Below are positions 26,570 through 35,463 of a DNA stretch of 64,000 nucleotides, piece after piece. This stretch comes from Chryseobacterium oleae (GTDB lineage Bacteria; Bacteroidota; Bacteroidia; Flavobacteriales; Weeksellaceae): the NCBI RefSeq assembly GCF_900115055.1, contig NZ_FOVD01000001.1, forward strand, positions 186,001-250,000. The letters run 5' to 3'. The notes beneath the pieces are model-generated. The model did not search any database and was not told the DNA's origin. It saw nothing but the letters and a program-made list of their open reading frames with translations. Position numbers and translations under genes: made by a program. Positions within the stretch are counted from its first letter, which is position 1, and each line of letters begins with the position of its first letter.

Positions 26570-26965
26570 ATGGAACTTCATTTACAAATCATCGGAACGC
26601 TTTTCATTGCTTTAGCATTTGTACATCTTATTTTTCCTAAATATTTTAACTGGGAAAAAGAACTTCAGTCCTTGAGCCTTATGAATAGGGAAATGATGAG
26701 GGTTCATACCATTTTCATTGCTTTAACGGTATTTCTTATGGGTTTGCTTTGTCTTACCTCTCCGCAAGAATTGACAGAAGCCGGTTTAGGCAAAAAAATC
26801 ACCCTTGGATTAGCCATCTTTTGGACCACCCGACTGTTCATTCAATTTTTTGGATATTCTTCAGAATTATGGAAGGGAAAAGCTTTTGAAACCGTTATCC
26901 ATATCATTTTCTCTTTATTCTGGATATATGTAAGCGCCTTATTTTGGATCATCTATTTCCAATAA
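26570..26965 (+). CDS. Small integral membrane protein
   Basis: A 131-residue protein with about four membrane helices (LQIIGTLFIALAFVHLIFP, VHTIFIALTVFLMGLLCL, ITLGLAIFWTTRLFIQFFGY, VIHIIFSLFWIYVSALFWII). I do not recognise a named family. It ends the operon, 12 bp after the methyltransferase-like gene. No clear terminator follows. Confidence 0.65.
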   Translation: MELHLQIIGTLFIALAFVHLIFPKYFNWEKELQSLSLMNREMMRVHTIFIALTVFLMGLLCLTSPQELTEAGLGKKITLGLAIFWTTRLFIQFFGYSSELWKGKAFETVIHIIFSLFWIYVSALFWIIYFQ

Positions 26966-27016
26966 GCAGAATAAAATTATTTGTGCTTACATCTAAATTA
27001 TTGACATTAATTTTTC

Positions 27017-27024
27017 TATTTTTG
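27017..27024 (+). promoter_or_regulatory. -7 box of the M1 peptidase gene
   Basis: TATTTTTG, 22 bp upstream of the ATG at 27047. No TTTG was found at the expected distance upstream. Confidence 0.45.
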
Positions 27025-27046
27025 ATAGAATTTAATTTGATTTTAA

Positions 27047-28678
27047 ATGAAAAAGCTGACATATACACTTTTATTCGCTTCGGGGCTGGTCTTCGGGCAG
27101 TTCTTTGAAAAGGATAAAGTTTTCACCAAACAGGATACTCTGAAAGGTTCTGATACGAAATTCAGGAATTTTTGGGATGTCAAAAAATATGATATTTCCG
27201 TAGAACCTGATTTTGCCAAGAAAAGCATTAAAGGATATAATAAAATCAGCTTTGAGATCACCAAAGATATTGCAAACCCTGTTTTCCAGATCGACCTGCA
27301 AAAGCCGATGAAAGCTGATAAAGTGGAAGGCAATTTTCCAATTGCCAACTATAAGCAGGATGGTGATTTTATCTTTGTTACCACAAAAAAGAACTTCAAA
27401 AAAGGAGAAAAATATACTATTGACGTTACCTATTCCGGAAATCCTGTGATTGCAAAAAACGCACCGTGGGACGGAGGCTGGGTTTTCGCTAAGGATGAAA
27501 AAGGAAATCCGTGGATGAGTGTTGCCGATGAAGGAATCGGTGCATCCATCTGGCTTCCGACAAAAGATATCTGGAGCGATGAACCTGAAAACGGGATCAT
27601 TATGAAGATCATTACTCCGAATGACCTTGTGGGTGTAGGAAACGGAAGGCTGATCAGCAAAAAAACAGAAGGCGATAAAACGGCTTATACGTGGGAAGTG
27701 AAAAATGCGATCAATGCCTACTCTATCATCCCGAATATTGGTAAATACGTCAATTTTAAAGACACATTTACCGGTGAAAAAGGAAAATTGGATCTGGATT
27801 ACTGGGTATTGGATTACAATCTTGAAAAAGCAAAAAAACATTTCCAGCAGGTAAAACCTATGATGTCTGCTTTTGAATACTGGTTCGGGCCGTATCCTTT
27901 CTATGAAGATTCTTACAAACTGGTTGATTCCCCGTATCTGGGTATGGAGCACCAAAGTAATGTTGCCTATGGAAATGGCTATACCAATGGTTATCTGGGC
28001 AGAGACCTTTCGGGAACGGGTGTAGGCCTTAACTGGGATTATATCATCATCCACGAAAGCGGACATGAATGGTATGCCAATAATATCACAGCAAAAGATC
28101 AGGCGGATATGTGGATCCATGAGAGTTTTACCATGTATTCCGAGGTTCTTTTTACAGAAAAATACATGGATAAAAAATCGGCTGACCAATATGCCATAGG
28201 AATCCGTGGAAACATCCAGAATGATGTTCCTATTATCGGACAATATGGTGTGAGAAATGAAGGGAGCGGCGATATGTATCCAAAAGGGGCCAGCATGATC
28301 CACACCATCAGACAGGTAATCAACAATGATGAGAAATTCAGACAGATTCTGAGAGGAATGAACAAGGATTTCTATCATCAAACCGTTACCACCAAGCAAA
28401 TCGAAGATTATATGTCTTCAAAATCAGGAATTGATCTATCGAGTATTTTCAATCAATATTTAAGAACGGTTAAAATCCCTACTCTTGAGTATTCACAAAA
28501 CGGAGCCTCTTTAAAATTCAGATACACCAATGTGGTGAAGGATCTTAAACTTCCGGTGATCGTTAACGGAGATCAGACGATCAATCCAACAGAAAGCTGG
28601 CAGACCGTAAAACTGAAAAAATCTACCCCGATAGAATTCAACAAGAACTATTATATCAATTATAAGAACGTTCAGTAA
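27047..28678 (+). CDS. M1-family metallopeptidase (aminopeptidase type)
   Basis: A 543-residue exported peptidase with a signal peptide (MKKLTYTLLFASGLVFGQ). The M1 zinc site is complete: HESGH at 336-340 and the third ligand Glu359 in WIHES, 18 residues further. A GxMEx-type substrate motif is seen as LGMEHQS (298-304), shifted from the classical GAMEN. It is shorter than most M1 enzymes and lacks the long C-terminal helical domain, a form common in Bacteroidota. It probably trims peptides in the periplasm, together with the M61 enzyme encoded next. Confidence 0.92.
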   Translation: MKKLTYTLLFASGLVFGQFFEKDKVFTKQDTLKGSDTKFRNFWDVKKYDISVEPDFAKKSIKGYNKISFEITKDIANPVFQIDLQKPMKADKVEGNFPIANYKQDGDFIFVTTKKNFKKGEKYTIDVTYSGNPVIAKNAPWDGGWVFAKDEKGNPWMSVADEGIGASIWLPTKDIWSDEPENGIIMKIITPNDLVGVGNGRLISKKTEGDKTAYTWEVKNAINAYSIIPNIGKYVNFKDTFTGEKGKLDLDYWVLDYNLEKAKKHFQQVKPMMSAFEYWFGPYPFYEDSYKLVDSPYLGMEHQSNVAYGNGYTNGYLGRDLSGTGVGLNWDYIIIHESGHEWYANNITAKDQADMWIHESFTMYSEVLFTEKYMDKKSADQYAIGIRGNIQNDVPIIGQYGVRNEGSGDMYPKGASMIHTIRQVINNDEKFRQILRGMNKDFYHQTVTTKQIEDYMSSKSGIDLSSIFNQYLRTVKIPTLEYSQNGASLKFRYTNVVKDLKLPVIVNGDQTINPTESWQTVKLKKSTPIEFNKNYYINYKNVQ

Positions 28679-28691
28679 TCATAAAACTTGT

Positions 28692-28732
28692 AAAAGGGCA
28701 AATTTGAAAATAAGCAAGTTTGCCCTTTTTTA
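28692..28732 (+). terminator. Terminator of the M1 gene
   Basis: AAAAGGGCAAA (28692-28702) pairs with TTTGCCCTTTT (28719-28729), extended inward by TTTG/CAAG pairs with one wobble, then T-run. Confidence 0.9.
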
Positions 28733-28836
28733 TTTCACTCATCTTTCGCGTTTAAAAATTTTAAGAAAAGTTTAATATTACATTTCGTAACAAAACGATA
28801 AAAAAAACTACTATTTAACTATAATATTTAAACCTA

Positions 28837-30693
28837 ATGAGAAAAACAGCAATCAGCCTGGGTCTATTCGCCGCATTTCTGGCCAATGCCCAATCCATAA
28901 AAACTACGATTGATCTTGTGAATGTAAAAGACGACAAGGTAGCCGTTACCATGGAATTCCCGAAAATGAAATCCGGAGACATCAAGTTTCATTTTCCGAA
29001 AACCGTTCCGGGTACCTATTCTGTAGATGACTACGGAAGATTTGTGGAAGGCATCAAGTTTGCGGACAACAAAGGAAGAGAAATTGCGTACACCAAAGTA
29101 AACGACAATACCTATTCATTAAAAAATGCTAAAGATTTAACCAAAGTAACTTATCTGGTAAATGACAGTTTTGATGATGAAATGGACAGTTCAAAACATA
29201 AAGCCGTATTTTCTCCGTCAGGAACTGATATTGAGGAAGGAAAGATCTTTATGATCAATACCCATGGTTTCATCGGATATATCGACAATATGCAGGATGT
29301 TCCGTATCAGCTTATCGTTCAGAAGCCTGCCGGTTTTTATGGGACGACAGCTTTGGTAGATCAGGACAAATCTGATGCTACGGATACCTTTACATTGGCT
29401 AATTATGCTAAAGTAACTGATTCTCCGCTAATGTACACCAAACCGGATTATATCACCTTCAATGCAGGAGGAATGGATCTGGTACTGGGCGTTTATTCTC
29501 CAACAGGAAAATACAAAGCGGCAGACTTTAAAGAGAATCTTGAAAAAATGGTACTGGCTCAGAAGAAATTCCTGGGTGACATGAATACCAATAAAAAATA
29601 TGCGATCATGCTTTACCTTTCAGGAGGTGACGGGCCAAAAATCAAAGGTTTCGGAGCATTGGAGCATCATGAATCCACCAGTGTGGTCCTTCCTGAAATG
29701 ATGCCGAAAGAAGCGATTGACAAAACGATTACAGATGTTGTTTCCCATGAATTCTTCCACACGGTGAATCCTTTGAAAACGCATTCAGAGGAGATTCATT
29801 ATTTCGATTATGCAGATCCTAAAATGTCTCAGCACCTTTGGATGTATGAAGGAGGAACAGAATATTTTGCGAATCTTTTCCAAATCCAGGAAGGACTGAT
29901 CAATAAAGACGAATTCCTTCACAGAATGAACGAAAAGATCACCAATTCCAAGAGTTATGACGATACGATGCCGTTTACGGTGATGAGTAAAAATATCCTG
30001 CAGGACGCATACAAAGATCAGTACAGAAACGTATACGAAAAAGGAGCTTTACTGGCTATGTGCTTGGATATTGAACTGAGAAAACTGTCTAATGGGGAAA
30101 TGGGTTACCGTGATATGATCAGAAAACTGTCTCAGAGGTTCGGTGAAAACAAACCTTTCAAAGATGACAAACTGATCGACGAACTGGTAACCGTAACCGG
30201 ATATCCTCAGGTAAAAGATTTCTATAACAAATATATCGCAGGAAACCAGCCTACCCCTTATGCAGAATATCTGAATATGGTAGGCGTAGAAGCTAAAAAG
30301 AAAGATACACCTCCATTGTTCTGGTTCATTAAAGACCCGAATCAGACAGGTTATAACGATAAGAACAACACGTTTATCTTTGATGAGAGCTCAGCATTAT
30401 CGCCTTTTGCAAAAAGCATAGGATTCAAAATTACAGATGAAATTCTTGCTCTGGATGGAAAAACAATCGATATTCAGAAAATGCAGGATTTCATCAATTA
30501 TGCTAAATCAATTAAGGAAGGCCAGAACGTTACTGTGACCATCCTTAGAAAAAATGGCGACAAGAATGATAAAATGGAACTTAAAGGAAAAGCTATTTTA
30601 GACAAAATGACGATTGAAAGCCTGCAGTATAAAGCCAATCCTACTCCGGCAGAACTGAAACTGCAAACTCAGTGGCTGACAGGAAAGAAATAA
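28837..30693 (+). CDS. M61-family (glycyl) aminopeptidase with PDZ domain
   Basis: A 618-residue exported peptidase with a signal peptide (MRKTAISLGLFAAFLANAQ). The M61 core includes GALEHHES (273-280) and the zinc motif HEFFH (304-308) with downstream Glu338 in WMYEGGTEYF. A PDZ domain near residues 520-590 (GFKITDEILALDGKTIDIQK) ends the protein. M61 enzymes favour N-terminal glycine or alanine. It is transcribed in the same direction as the M1 gene but after that gene's terminator. Confidence 0.92.
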   Translation: MRKTAISLGLFAAFLANAQSIKTTIDLVNVKDDKVAVTMEFPKMKSGDIKFHFPKTVPGTYSVDDYGRFVEGIKFADNKGREIAYTKVNDNTYSLKNAKDLTKVTYLVNDSFDDEMDSSKHKAVFSPSGTDIEEGKIFMINTHGFIGYIDNMQDVPYQLIVQKPAGFYGTTALVDQDKSDATDTFTLANYAKVTDSPLMYTKPDYITFNAGGMDLVLGVYSPTGKYKAADFKENLEKMVLAQKKFLGDMNTNKKYAIMLYLSGGDGPKIKGFGALEHHESTSVVLPEMMPKEAIDKTITDVVSHEFFHTVNPLKTHSEEIHYFDYADPKMSQHLWMYEGGTEYFANLFQIQEGLINKDEFLHRMNEKITNSKSYDDTMPFTVMSKNILQDAYKDQYRNVYEKGALLAMCLDIELRKLSNGEMGYRDMIRKLSQRFGENKPFKDDKLIDELVTVTGYPQVKDFYNKYIAGNQPTPYAEYLNMVGVEAKKKDTPPLFWFIKDPNQTGYNDKNNTFIFDESSALSPFAKSIGFKITDEILALDGKTIDIQKMQDFINYAKSIKEGQNVTVTILRKNGDKNDKMELKGKAILDKMTIESLQYKANPTPAELKLQTQWLTGKK

Positions 30694-30717
30694 TACATTG
30701 AAAATTAATGGTCAATA

Positions 30718-30746
30718 AAAAAGCGGAGAAGTTTTCTCCGCTTTTT
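30718..30746. terminator. Bidirectional terminator between M61 and metallo-beta-lactamase genes
   Basis: AAAAAGCGGAGAA (30718-30730) pairs perfectly with TTCTCCGCTTTTT (30734-30746) around GTT. It serves the convergent genes on both strands. Confidence 0.95.
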
Positions 30747-30751
30747 ATTTT

Positions 30752-31486
30752 TTATTTACCGCTTTGCTTTTGTAATAATTCCAGCGTATGCTTCACATGG
30801 TCGTTGCCTTTCCATTCATCATGGCCCGGAATTACTTTCGCACTGGCCGGGTATTTGGCTTTCAGTTTTTGCATCGTCGATGGCGATTGCTGTACATTGG
30901 CTTCTCCTGTGTACCCAAGATCAACTGCAGAACTGCTTTTTACTAAGCAGCCACCGTCCAGAACATTGTATTTTGGAAACCACACCACTACATTATCCGC
31001 AGTATGTCCTTCTCCAAGAAAATCTACCGTAAATTCTTCGCCTCCGATTTTATATTTTTTTCCGGTTTTTATGATCTTACGGGATGTCGCTTTACCTTCT
31101 TTCTTTAGTAATTCATTCGTTTTTTCAGTAGCATAGGTATCAATTCCTTTATTATTGTAAAAACTCAGATCTCCTGCTCTGTCAGAATGGGAATGGGTTG
31201 CAAATACCGCAATCACCGGTAAATCGTGACGCTTTTTGATGGTATCCATAAGGCTTTGATACTGGGATTTCTGCCAGGGAACATCAAATAACACCACCCC
31301 TTTCTTCGTAATCAGATAAAGCGCATTGGTTGAATATTCTTTACCGCCAAAAACGCCGAATGTTTTGTATAAATACAGGTTCGGGCTAAGAGGCGGCTCG
31401 ATCTCAAAATCGCGTACCTGCTGCGCGTTAAAAAAATTAATTAAGAATAAAAACAACATTGTAAAGACCTTAACACTTTTCTTCAT
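30752..31486 (-). CDS. bla: Subclass B1 metallo-beta-lactamase (IND/CGB-like)
   Basis: A 244-residue exported zinc hydrolase of beta-lactams, including carbapenems by family knowledge. The signal peptide ends near FFNAQ. All six B1 zinc ligands are present: His98, His100 and Asp102 in THSHSDRAGD, His161 in GEGHTADNVVVW, Cys180 in GGCLVKS and His222 in PGHDEWKG. From memory the sequence resembles the chromosomal IND/CGB enzymes of Chryseobacterium, which supports the host assignment; the exact allele class needs a search. No mobile element or integron feature flanks it, so it looks native. The BlaI/M56 pair is 10 kb away, with no evidence that it controls this gene. Confidence 0.93.
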   Translation of the reverse strand: MKKSVKVFTMLFLFLINFFNAQQVRDFEIEPPLSPNLYLYKTFGVFGGKEYSTNALYLITKKGVVLFDVPWQKSQYQSLMDTIKKRHDLPVIAVFATHSHSDRAGDLSFYNNKGIDTYATEKTNELLKKEGKATSRKIIKTGKKYKIGGEEFTVDFLGEGHTADNVVVWFPKYNVLDGGCLVKSSSAVDLGYTGEANVQQSPSTMQKLKAKYPASAKVIPGHDEWKGNDHVKHTLELLQKQSGK

Positions 31487-31519
31487 AATTTTTTATGGTA
31501 TTAAATTGATTTGTAATCT

Positions 31520-31575
31520 GATCTAAGATTCAAGAACCAAGAACCAAGATTTCAGACATCAGATGTCAGATATGT
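31520..31575. repeat. Tract of eight degenerate 7-bp repeats
   Basis: Reading in sevens from 31520 gives GATCTAA, GATTCAA, GAACCAA, GAACCAA, GATTTCA, GACATCA, GATGTCA, GATATGT, all starting with GA. It is the reverse complement, rotated, of the TCTGACA heptads at 36969-37017. It lies in the 399-bp gene-free gap upstream of the metallo-beta-lactamase gene. Confidence 0.65.
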
Positions 31576-31619
31576 TTCGGGATATGAGTTCTGAGATTTG
31601 AACCAGCAACTATGTTACT

Positions 31620-31650
31620 TTTAAACCCTAAAACGCTCCGACTCTCAAAC
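31620..31650 (-). repeat. Dispersed GTTTGAG...GCGTTTT repeat, copy 2
   Basis: The 23-mer at 31628-31650 matches the reverse complement of 36897-36919 at 21 of 23 positions, and a related copy is at 7513-7543. It lies 52 bp beyond the heptad tract. Confidence 0.55.
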
Positions 31651-31807
31651 GCAGAATTGAACGAATCGCGAAACTAATTATAATTTCGATAAAATGAGGA
31701 GGATGAAAAGGGGTTTAACTTTTTTTTAATAGAAAGCTGTGGGAGAAGATGATAATTGGTCCGAGAAAATTTTAATATCTCGTTAAATACTATTATGTAA
31801 GCGAAAG

Positions 31808-31840
31808 AAACCTTATAGGTTTTGAAAACCTATAAGGTTT
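31808..31840. repeat. 33-bp perfect palindrome with TTTGAAA core, copy 3
   Basis: AAACCTTATAGGTTTT (31808-31823), central G, exact reverse complement (31825-31840). It is 46 bp past the histidine-kinase stop on the minus strand, but no clean T-run follows, so a terminator role is possible but not obvious. Confidence 0.7.
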
Positions 31841-31885
31841 GACGGTATGATCAATTGACAATTAAATTTAGATAATGCGATTAGA

Positions 31886-33037
31886 CTAAGCTTTTTTTAC
31901 AGTTATCCTAAACGTAGTTCCCTTTCCTACCTCAGTCTGGGAAATTTTAATATCTCCGTTATGGTATTCATGGATTACTCTTCTGGCCAGGGAAAGTCCT
32001 AATCCCCAACCTCTTTTCTTCGTTGAATAGCCAGGTTTAAAAGCATTTCTTGCCTGCTGCTTCGTCATTCCGGTTCCGGTATCTTTGACTTCGATCAGAA
32101 TATTTTTGTTTCTTTCGAAAACGTACATATCCAGTATTCCTTCGCCTTTCATAGCATCTACGGCATTTTTAACAAGGTTTTCAATCACCCAGCTCATCAG
32201 GATTTTATTGTGGGGAACCAGAATAGTATAGGTTGGAAGGTGGAGTGTAAAATTGATTTTCTTTGAAATCCTTGTCTTCAGATAATCATAGTTTTCTGAG
32301 ATGGTTTCATTGAAATTCAGATCATTGAGCTCAGGAATAGAACCGATTTTTGAAAAACGTTCAGAAATGGTCCTCAGTCTTTCGATATCTCTTTCAATTT
32401 CGTGTATGCCTTCAGATTCAGGATTATCCAGCTTCATAATCTCCATCCAACCGATCATAGAGGAAAGCGGAGTTCCGATCTGGTGTGCCGTTTCTTTCGC
32501 CAGTCCGGCCCAGAGATAACCTTCATCCGTTTTCTTGATCGTCCTTAAAAACCAGAATGAAAACAGGAAATAACACAGAATAAAAAATCCTAATATATAA
32601 GGTGAATACCGTAAATTATTAAGGATTTGCGAGTTGTCATAATACACAAACTGATTGTTCCCGTCGGGTACTTTAATTTCAATAGGCGGATAACTTTTCG
32701 CCATTTTCTTAGCCAGAATCGTAACCTGCACAGGATCGCTTTCAATCTCCTGAGGAATATTTTTATGAACCATCGGGCGGTCATCCCTATCCAGTACAAC
32801 CATTGGAATGGTGGTATTGGAACTGTATATTTTGAGGATCAGTTCCTGAACTTCAAGGCTGGGGGTTACTTCCTGCTGAAACTTCAGGGCACTTACCAGA
32901 ATGTCTACCCTTTTGATCTCTTCTTTTCTCAGAAAATTGATCAGAATCGTTGAGGCTACCACAATGGTCACCACCACAATGGTCATCAGTAAAAATATAA
33001 TCCAGTTATTCAGTCTGGCCAGTATGGATTTCCTCAA
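31886..33037 (-). CDS. Sensor histidine kinase, orphan
   Basis: A 383-residue membrane kinase. The first helix is at residues 12-35, a periplasmic sensor of about 110 residues follows, and the second helix is near 145-165. The H-box carries His185 in AKETAHQIGTPLSS, and the catalytic domain has the N-box NLVKNAVDAM and G-box KDTGTGMTKQ and GWGLGLSLARRV. No HAMP domain is evident. There is no response regulator next to it. It is encoded 6 bp downstream of dacB, so the two are co-transcribed, which suggests a possible cell-envelope role (inference). Confidence 0.9.
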   Translation of the reverse strand: MRKSILARLNNWIIFLLMTIVVVTIVVASTILINFLRKEEIKRVDILVSALKFQQEVTPSLEVQELILKIYSSNTTIPMVVLDRDDRPMVHKNIPQEIESDPVQVTILAKKMAKSYPPIEIKVPDGNNQFVYYDNSQILNNLRYSPYILGFFILCYFLFSFWFLRTIKKTDEGYLWAGLAKETAHQIGTPLSSMIGWMEIMKLDNPESEGIHEIERDIERLRTISERFSKIGSIPELNDLNFNETISENYDYLKTRISKKINFTLHLPTYTILVPHNKILMSWVIENLVKNAVDAMKGEGILDMYVFERNKNILIEVKDTGTGMTKQQARNAFKPGYSTKKRGWGLGLSLARRVIHEYHNGDIKISQTEVGKGTTFRITVKKA

Positions 33038-33043
33038 AGCTTT

Positions 33044-34435
33044 TTATTTTAAGACATTCAGAATTTTCTGCAGTTCTGCGCCTCCGCTTCCCTGATAATT
33101 ATTAATAATGATTGAAAATACATATTTTTTACCATCTTTCGCGGTATGGTAGCCTGCAAAAGATTTGGTATCTCTCATCGTTCCGCTTTTCATCTTCATG
33201 CCGTTGTCCTGAACCGGAAAACCATCATAGTAAGCATCAAACCAACCTTGCTTTTTAGCATACAGTAAAGCCTGAACTTCAGCTTTGGCCGCTACATAAT
33301 TTTGAGGAGAAAGTCCGCTTCCGTCTGCAAAATTGATCATATTCGGATTGATTCCTTTAGATTTCCAGAATTCTTTCAGATAAGCTACGCCACTTTTAAA
33401 ACTTGAATTCCCTTTCTTTTCTTTTCCTAAGGTTTTAATGAAGGTTTCTCCGTAAAGATTGACACTTTTTCTCAAAAACCAATAGACCATTTTATCCAAA
33501 GTTGGCGATTCGTAGGTAAGAATTACATTTTTGGGAGCTTCCGGTACTTGTTTTCCTTCCAGCTCCAACTGTGAACTTGTCACTGTTTTTCCTGAAATTT
33601 CAATCCCGGATTCTTTCAGCCATTGAAGTGCTTCAGTTCCTAGTTGCAGCGGTGGATTGGGCAAAGCACCGGAAACGGTCACTGTTTTTCCAGCCGGCAG
33701 CGTTCCATTGATCAAAGCGACATCGGAATAAGGTGCTGTAAAAATGAGACTCTGGTCTGAGCTTCCACCTGCTTTGAGATCATTCAGCCATTTTATATTG
33801 TCCAGCGGATAGGAAAACCCTTTGAATTCCGTTCCGTTAATATTGATATCAAACTGATTTTCTCTCCAGTTGATTCCCCAGACTCCCGCTCCGTAATAGT
33901 TTCCGAGGTCATCCCACGGCCATCCTCCCGGAACCGTCTGATGGTCAAAATAAGAATCATCAATGATCAGATTTCCCATAATCTTTTTTATTCCGGAATT
34001 TTTAAGTGCTTCAATGAATTTCTTTTTAAAGCTTTCCGGCTTATAGGCATCATACCGCCAGCTTCCAAGGGTTGGATCACCGTTTGAACCAATGATAAGA
34101 TCTCCGTTCAAAGTGCCTGATGAAAGATTTCCCGAATAACCGGCCGTTGTTTTATAGGTGTAATTTTTTCCCAATGTTTCCAGAGCGGCGCCAGCCGTAA
34201 ATATTTTCTGGGTGGACGCCGTTGAAAGCCCTTTATTCCCCTGATATTCGTAGATCAAAGTACCGCTTTCATCAGTTACATAAAAAGATAACCCGGATGA
34301 CAGTGCTCCCGAAGAATCCATCAGGTCTTTGGTAGCTTTATCCAGTTTCTGCGCCATATTCTGGGCAGATAATAGCTGAACCGACAGTATAAGAACTGCA
34401 AGTGTTTTTTTCATTGCCATGTTTTTATAGATCAT
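33044..34435 (-). CDS. dacB: D-alanyl-D-alanine carboxypeptidase/endopeptidase (PBP4 type)
   Basis: A penicillin-binding protein of up to 463 residues that trims or cleaves peptidoglycan cross-links in the periplasm. The serine acylation motif is Ser74-x-x-Lys77 in STASTQKIF, the second motif region is DGSGLSPQNY and the KTG-like motif is MKSGTM. A signal peptide follows the start; the likely start is one of the Met codons at positions 6 or 8 (MKKTLAVLILSVQ) rather than the first. It heads a short operon with the histidine kinase. A dispersed hairpin element sits directly upstream of its start. Confidence 0.93.
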   Translation of the reverse strand: MIYKNMAMKKTLAVLILSVQLLSAQNMAQKLDKATKDLMDSSGALSSGLSFYVTDESGTLIYEYQGNKGLSTASTQKIFTAGAALETLGKNYTYKTTAGYSGNLSSGTLNGDLIIGSNGDPTLGSWRYDAYKPESFKKKFIEALKNSGIKKIMGNLIIDDSYFDHQTVPGGWPWDDLGNYYGAGVWGINWRENQFDININGTEFKGFSYPLDNIKWLNDLKAGGSSDQSLIFTAPYSDVALINGTLPAGKTVTVSGALPNPPLQLGTEALQWLKESGIEISGKTVTSSQLELEGKQVPEAPKNVILTYESPTLDKMVYWFLRKSVNLYGETFIKTLGKEKKGNSSFKSGVAYLKEFWKSKGINPNMINFADGSGLSPQNYVAAKAEVQALLYAKKQGWFDAYYDGFPVQDNGMKMKSGTMRDTKSFAGYHTAKDGKKYVFSIIINNYQGSGGAELQKILNVLK

Positions 34436-34447
34436 AATTGTATAAAT

Positions 34448-34472
34448 ATGCTTCGACTCCGCTCAGCATGAC
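34448..34472. repeat. Dispersed TTCG hairpin element, copy 2
   Basis: ATGCT and AGCAT arms enclose TCGACTCCGCTC, followed by GAC. The plan matches the element at 832-865. It begins about 13 bases upstream of the annotated dacB start, so it would lie in the leader or promoter of dacB. Confidence 0.5.
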
Positions 34473-34572
34473 GGCGTAAACAAAATTCAGTATGTGAATC
34501 TGCTTTTAAACCAAAGAATACTTATTCAATTCCAGATCAAATATAATAAAAATAAGAGCTGGTTCTTACAGC

Positions 34573-35265
34573 TTATACTATACTTCCCGCCGCTATTTCA
34601 TAAGGTTCTTTCCCTTTTTCAAAGATTCTGGTCAGTTCACTGCCTTCTACGGTGATTGTATTTCCTATTCTTCTGATCCAGTTTCCTTCACGAAGACCGA
34701 CAACCTTCAGATCATTTTGAGTTAAAAATTCTCTGATTCTTGTTTCTCTGGTTTCGCCATTGTGCTTCAGTTCAGGATTTGGGTCCAGATAATGCGGATT
34801 GAGATTGAACGGAACCAGTCCCATACACTCAAAACTTGGTGGATAAACAATAGGCATATCATTCGTGGTCTTCATATTCTGACCTCCGATATTACTTCCG
34901 GCACTGCATCCCAGATAAGCTTTTCCGTTTTCTACGTTCTCTTTAAGAACAGACATCAGACCTTCTTCATGCAACGTTTTCACCAGTAAGAATGTATTTC
35001 CTCCTCCTGTAAAATATCCCTGAGCATTATGTAAAGCTTCTGTTTTATTGTCAAATTCGTGAAGGCCTTTTACTTTAATGTTGAGGGTTTCAAAGAAAGA
35101 ACGGGCTTTTGCCGTATAATCGTCGTGGGAAATTCCACCAGGTCTTGCAAAAGGAACGAAGATGATCTCATCTATTCCTTTATATAGCTGTATTAATTCT
35201 TCTCTTAAGTATTCCAGATATTCGCCACCGAAAATAGTGGAAGTTGAGGCTAATATGATATTCAT
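34573..35265 (-). CDS. pepE: Peptidase E (alpha-aspartyl dipeptidase, S51)
   Basis: A 230-residue cytosolic serine peptidase that hydrolyses Asp-X dipeptides. The triad by homology is Ser121 in GCSAGSN, Asp136 in TNDMPIV and His158 in NLNPHYLDP. The frame is open further upstream to 35382, but the added 39 residues are unlike the family. A -33/-7 promoter at 35310-35340 also lies within that extension, so the ATG at 35265 is chosen; the resulting length equals that of E. coli PepE (229). Confidence 0.9.
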   Translation of the reverse strand: MNIILASTSTIFGGEYLEYLREELIQLYKGIDEIIFVPFARPGGISHDDYTAKARSFFETLNIKVKGLHEFDNKTEALHNAQGYFTGGGNTFLLVKTLHEEGLMSVLKENVENGKAYLGCSAGSNIGGQNMKTTNDMPIVYPPSFECMGLVPFNLNPHYLDPNPELKHNGETRETRIREFLTQNDLKVVGLREGNWIRRIGNTITVEGSELTRIFEKGKEPYEIAAGSIV

Positions 35266-35309
35266 TGAAGTAAGAAAATTATAGTGATTATAAAAAAATG
35301 TTTGAATCA

Positions 35310-35340
35310 CAAAGATAAACTCAAACATCAACGAATCAAA
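35310..35340 (-). promoter_or_regulatory. Promoter of pepE
   Basis: On the minus strand TTTG (35337-35340), a 19-bp spacer and TATCTTTG (35310-35317). Predicted leader about 40 nt. It decides the pepE start. Confidence 0.78.
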
Positions 35341-35463
35341 AATTAAGCTAAAAAAAAACATGTATCCGTTAATATTTTCCAAAAAAACTTAAAGCTTCTA
35401 AAAATTGAGCTTTTGTGGAATTATTATTGAATTTTAGAATGTAGAATTTAAAAATGTAAGATT

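Noticed and set aside
27071-28399. Long open frame of 442 codons on the minus strand
   Set aside because: It is antisense to the M1 peptidase gene, whose HESGH and Glu359 motifs are intact. The antisense product is Ile/Phe-rich with no recognisable domain.
31808-31840. Terminator of the histidine-kinase gene
   Set aside because: The palindrome has no T-run on the minus strand and shares its centre with palindromes far from any stop codon, so it is listed as a repeat instead.
35266-35382. N-terminal extension of PepE
   Set aside because: The extension is hydrophobic, foreign to the family, and lies over the pepE -33/-7 promoter.
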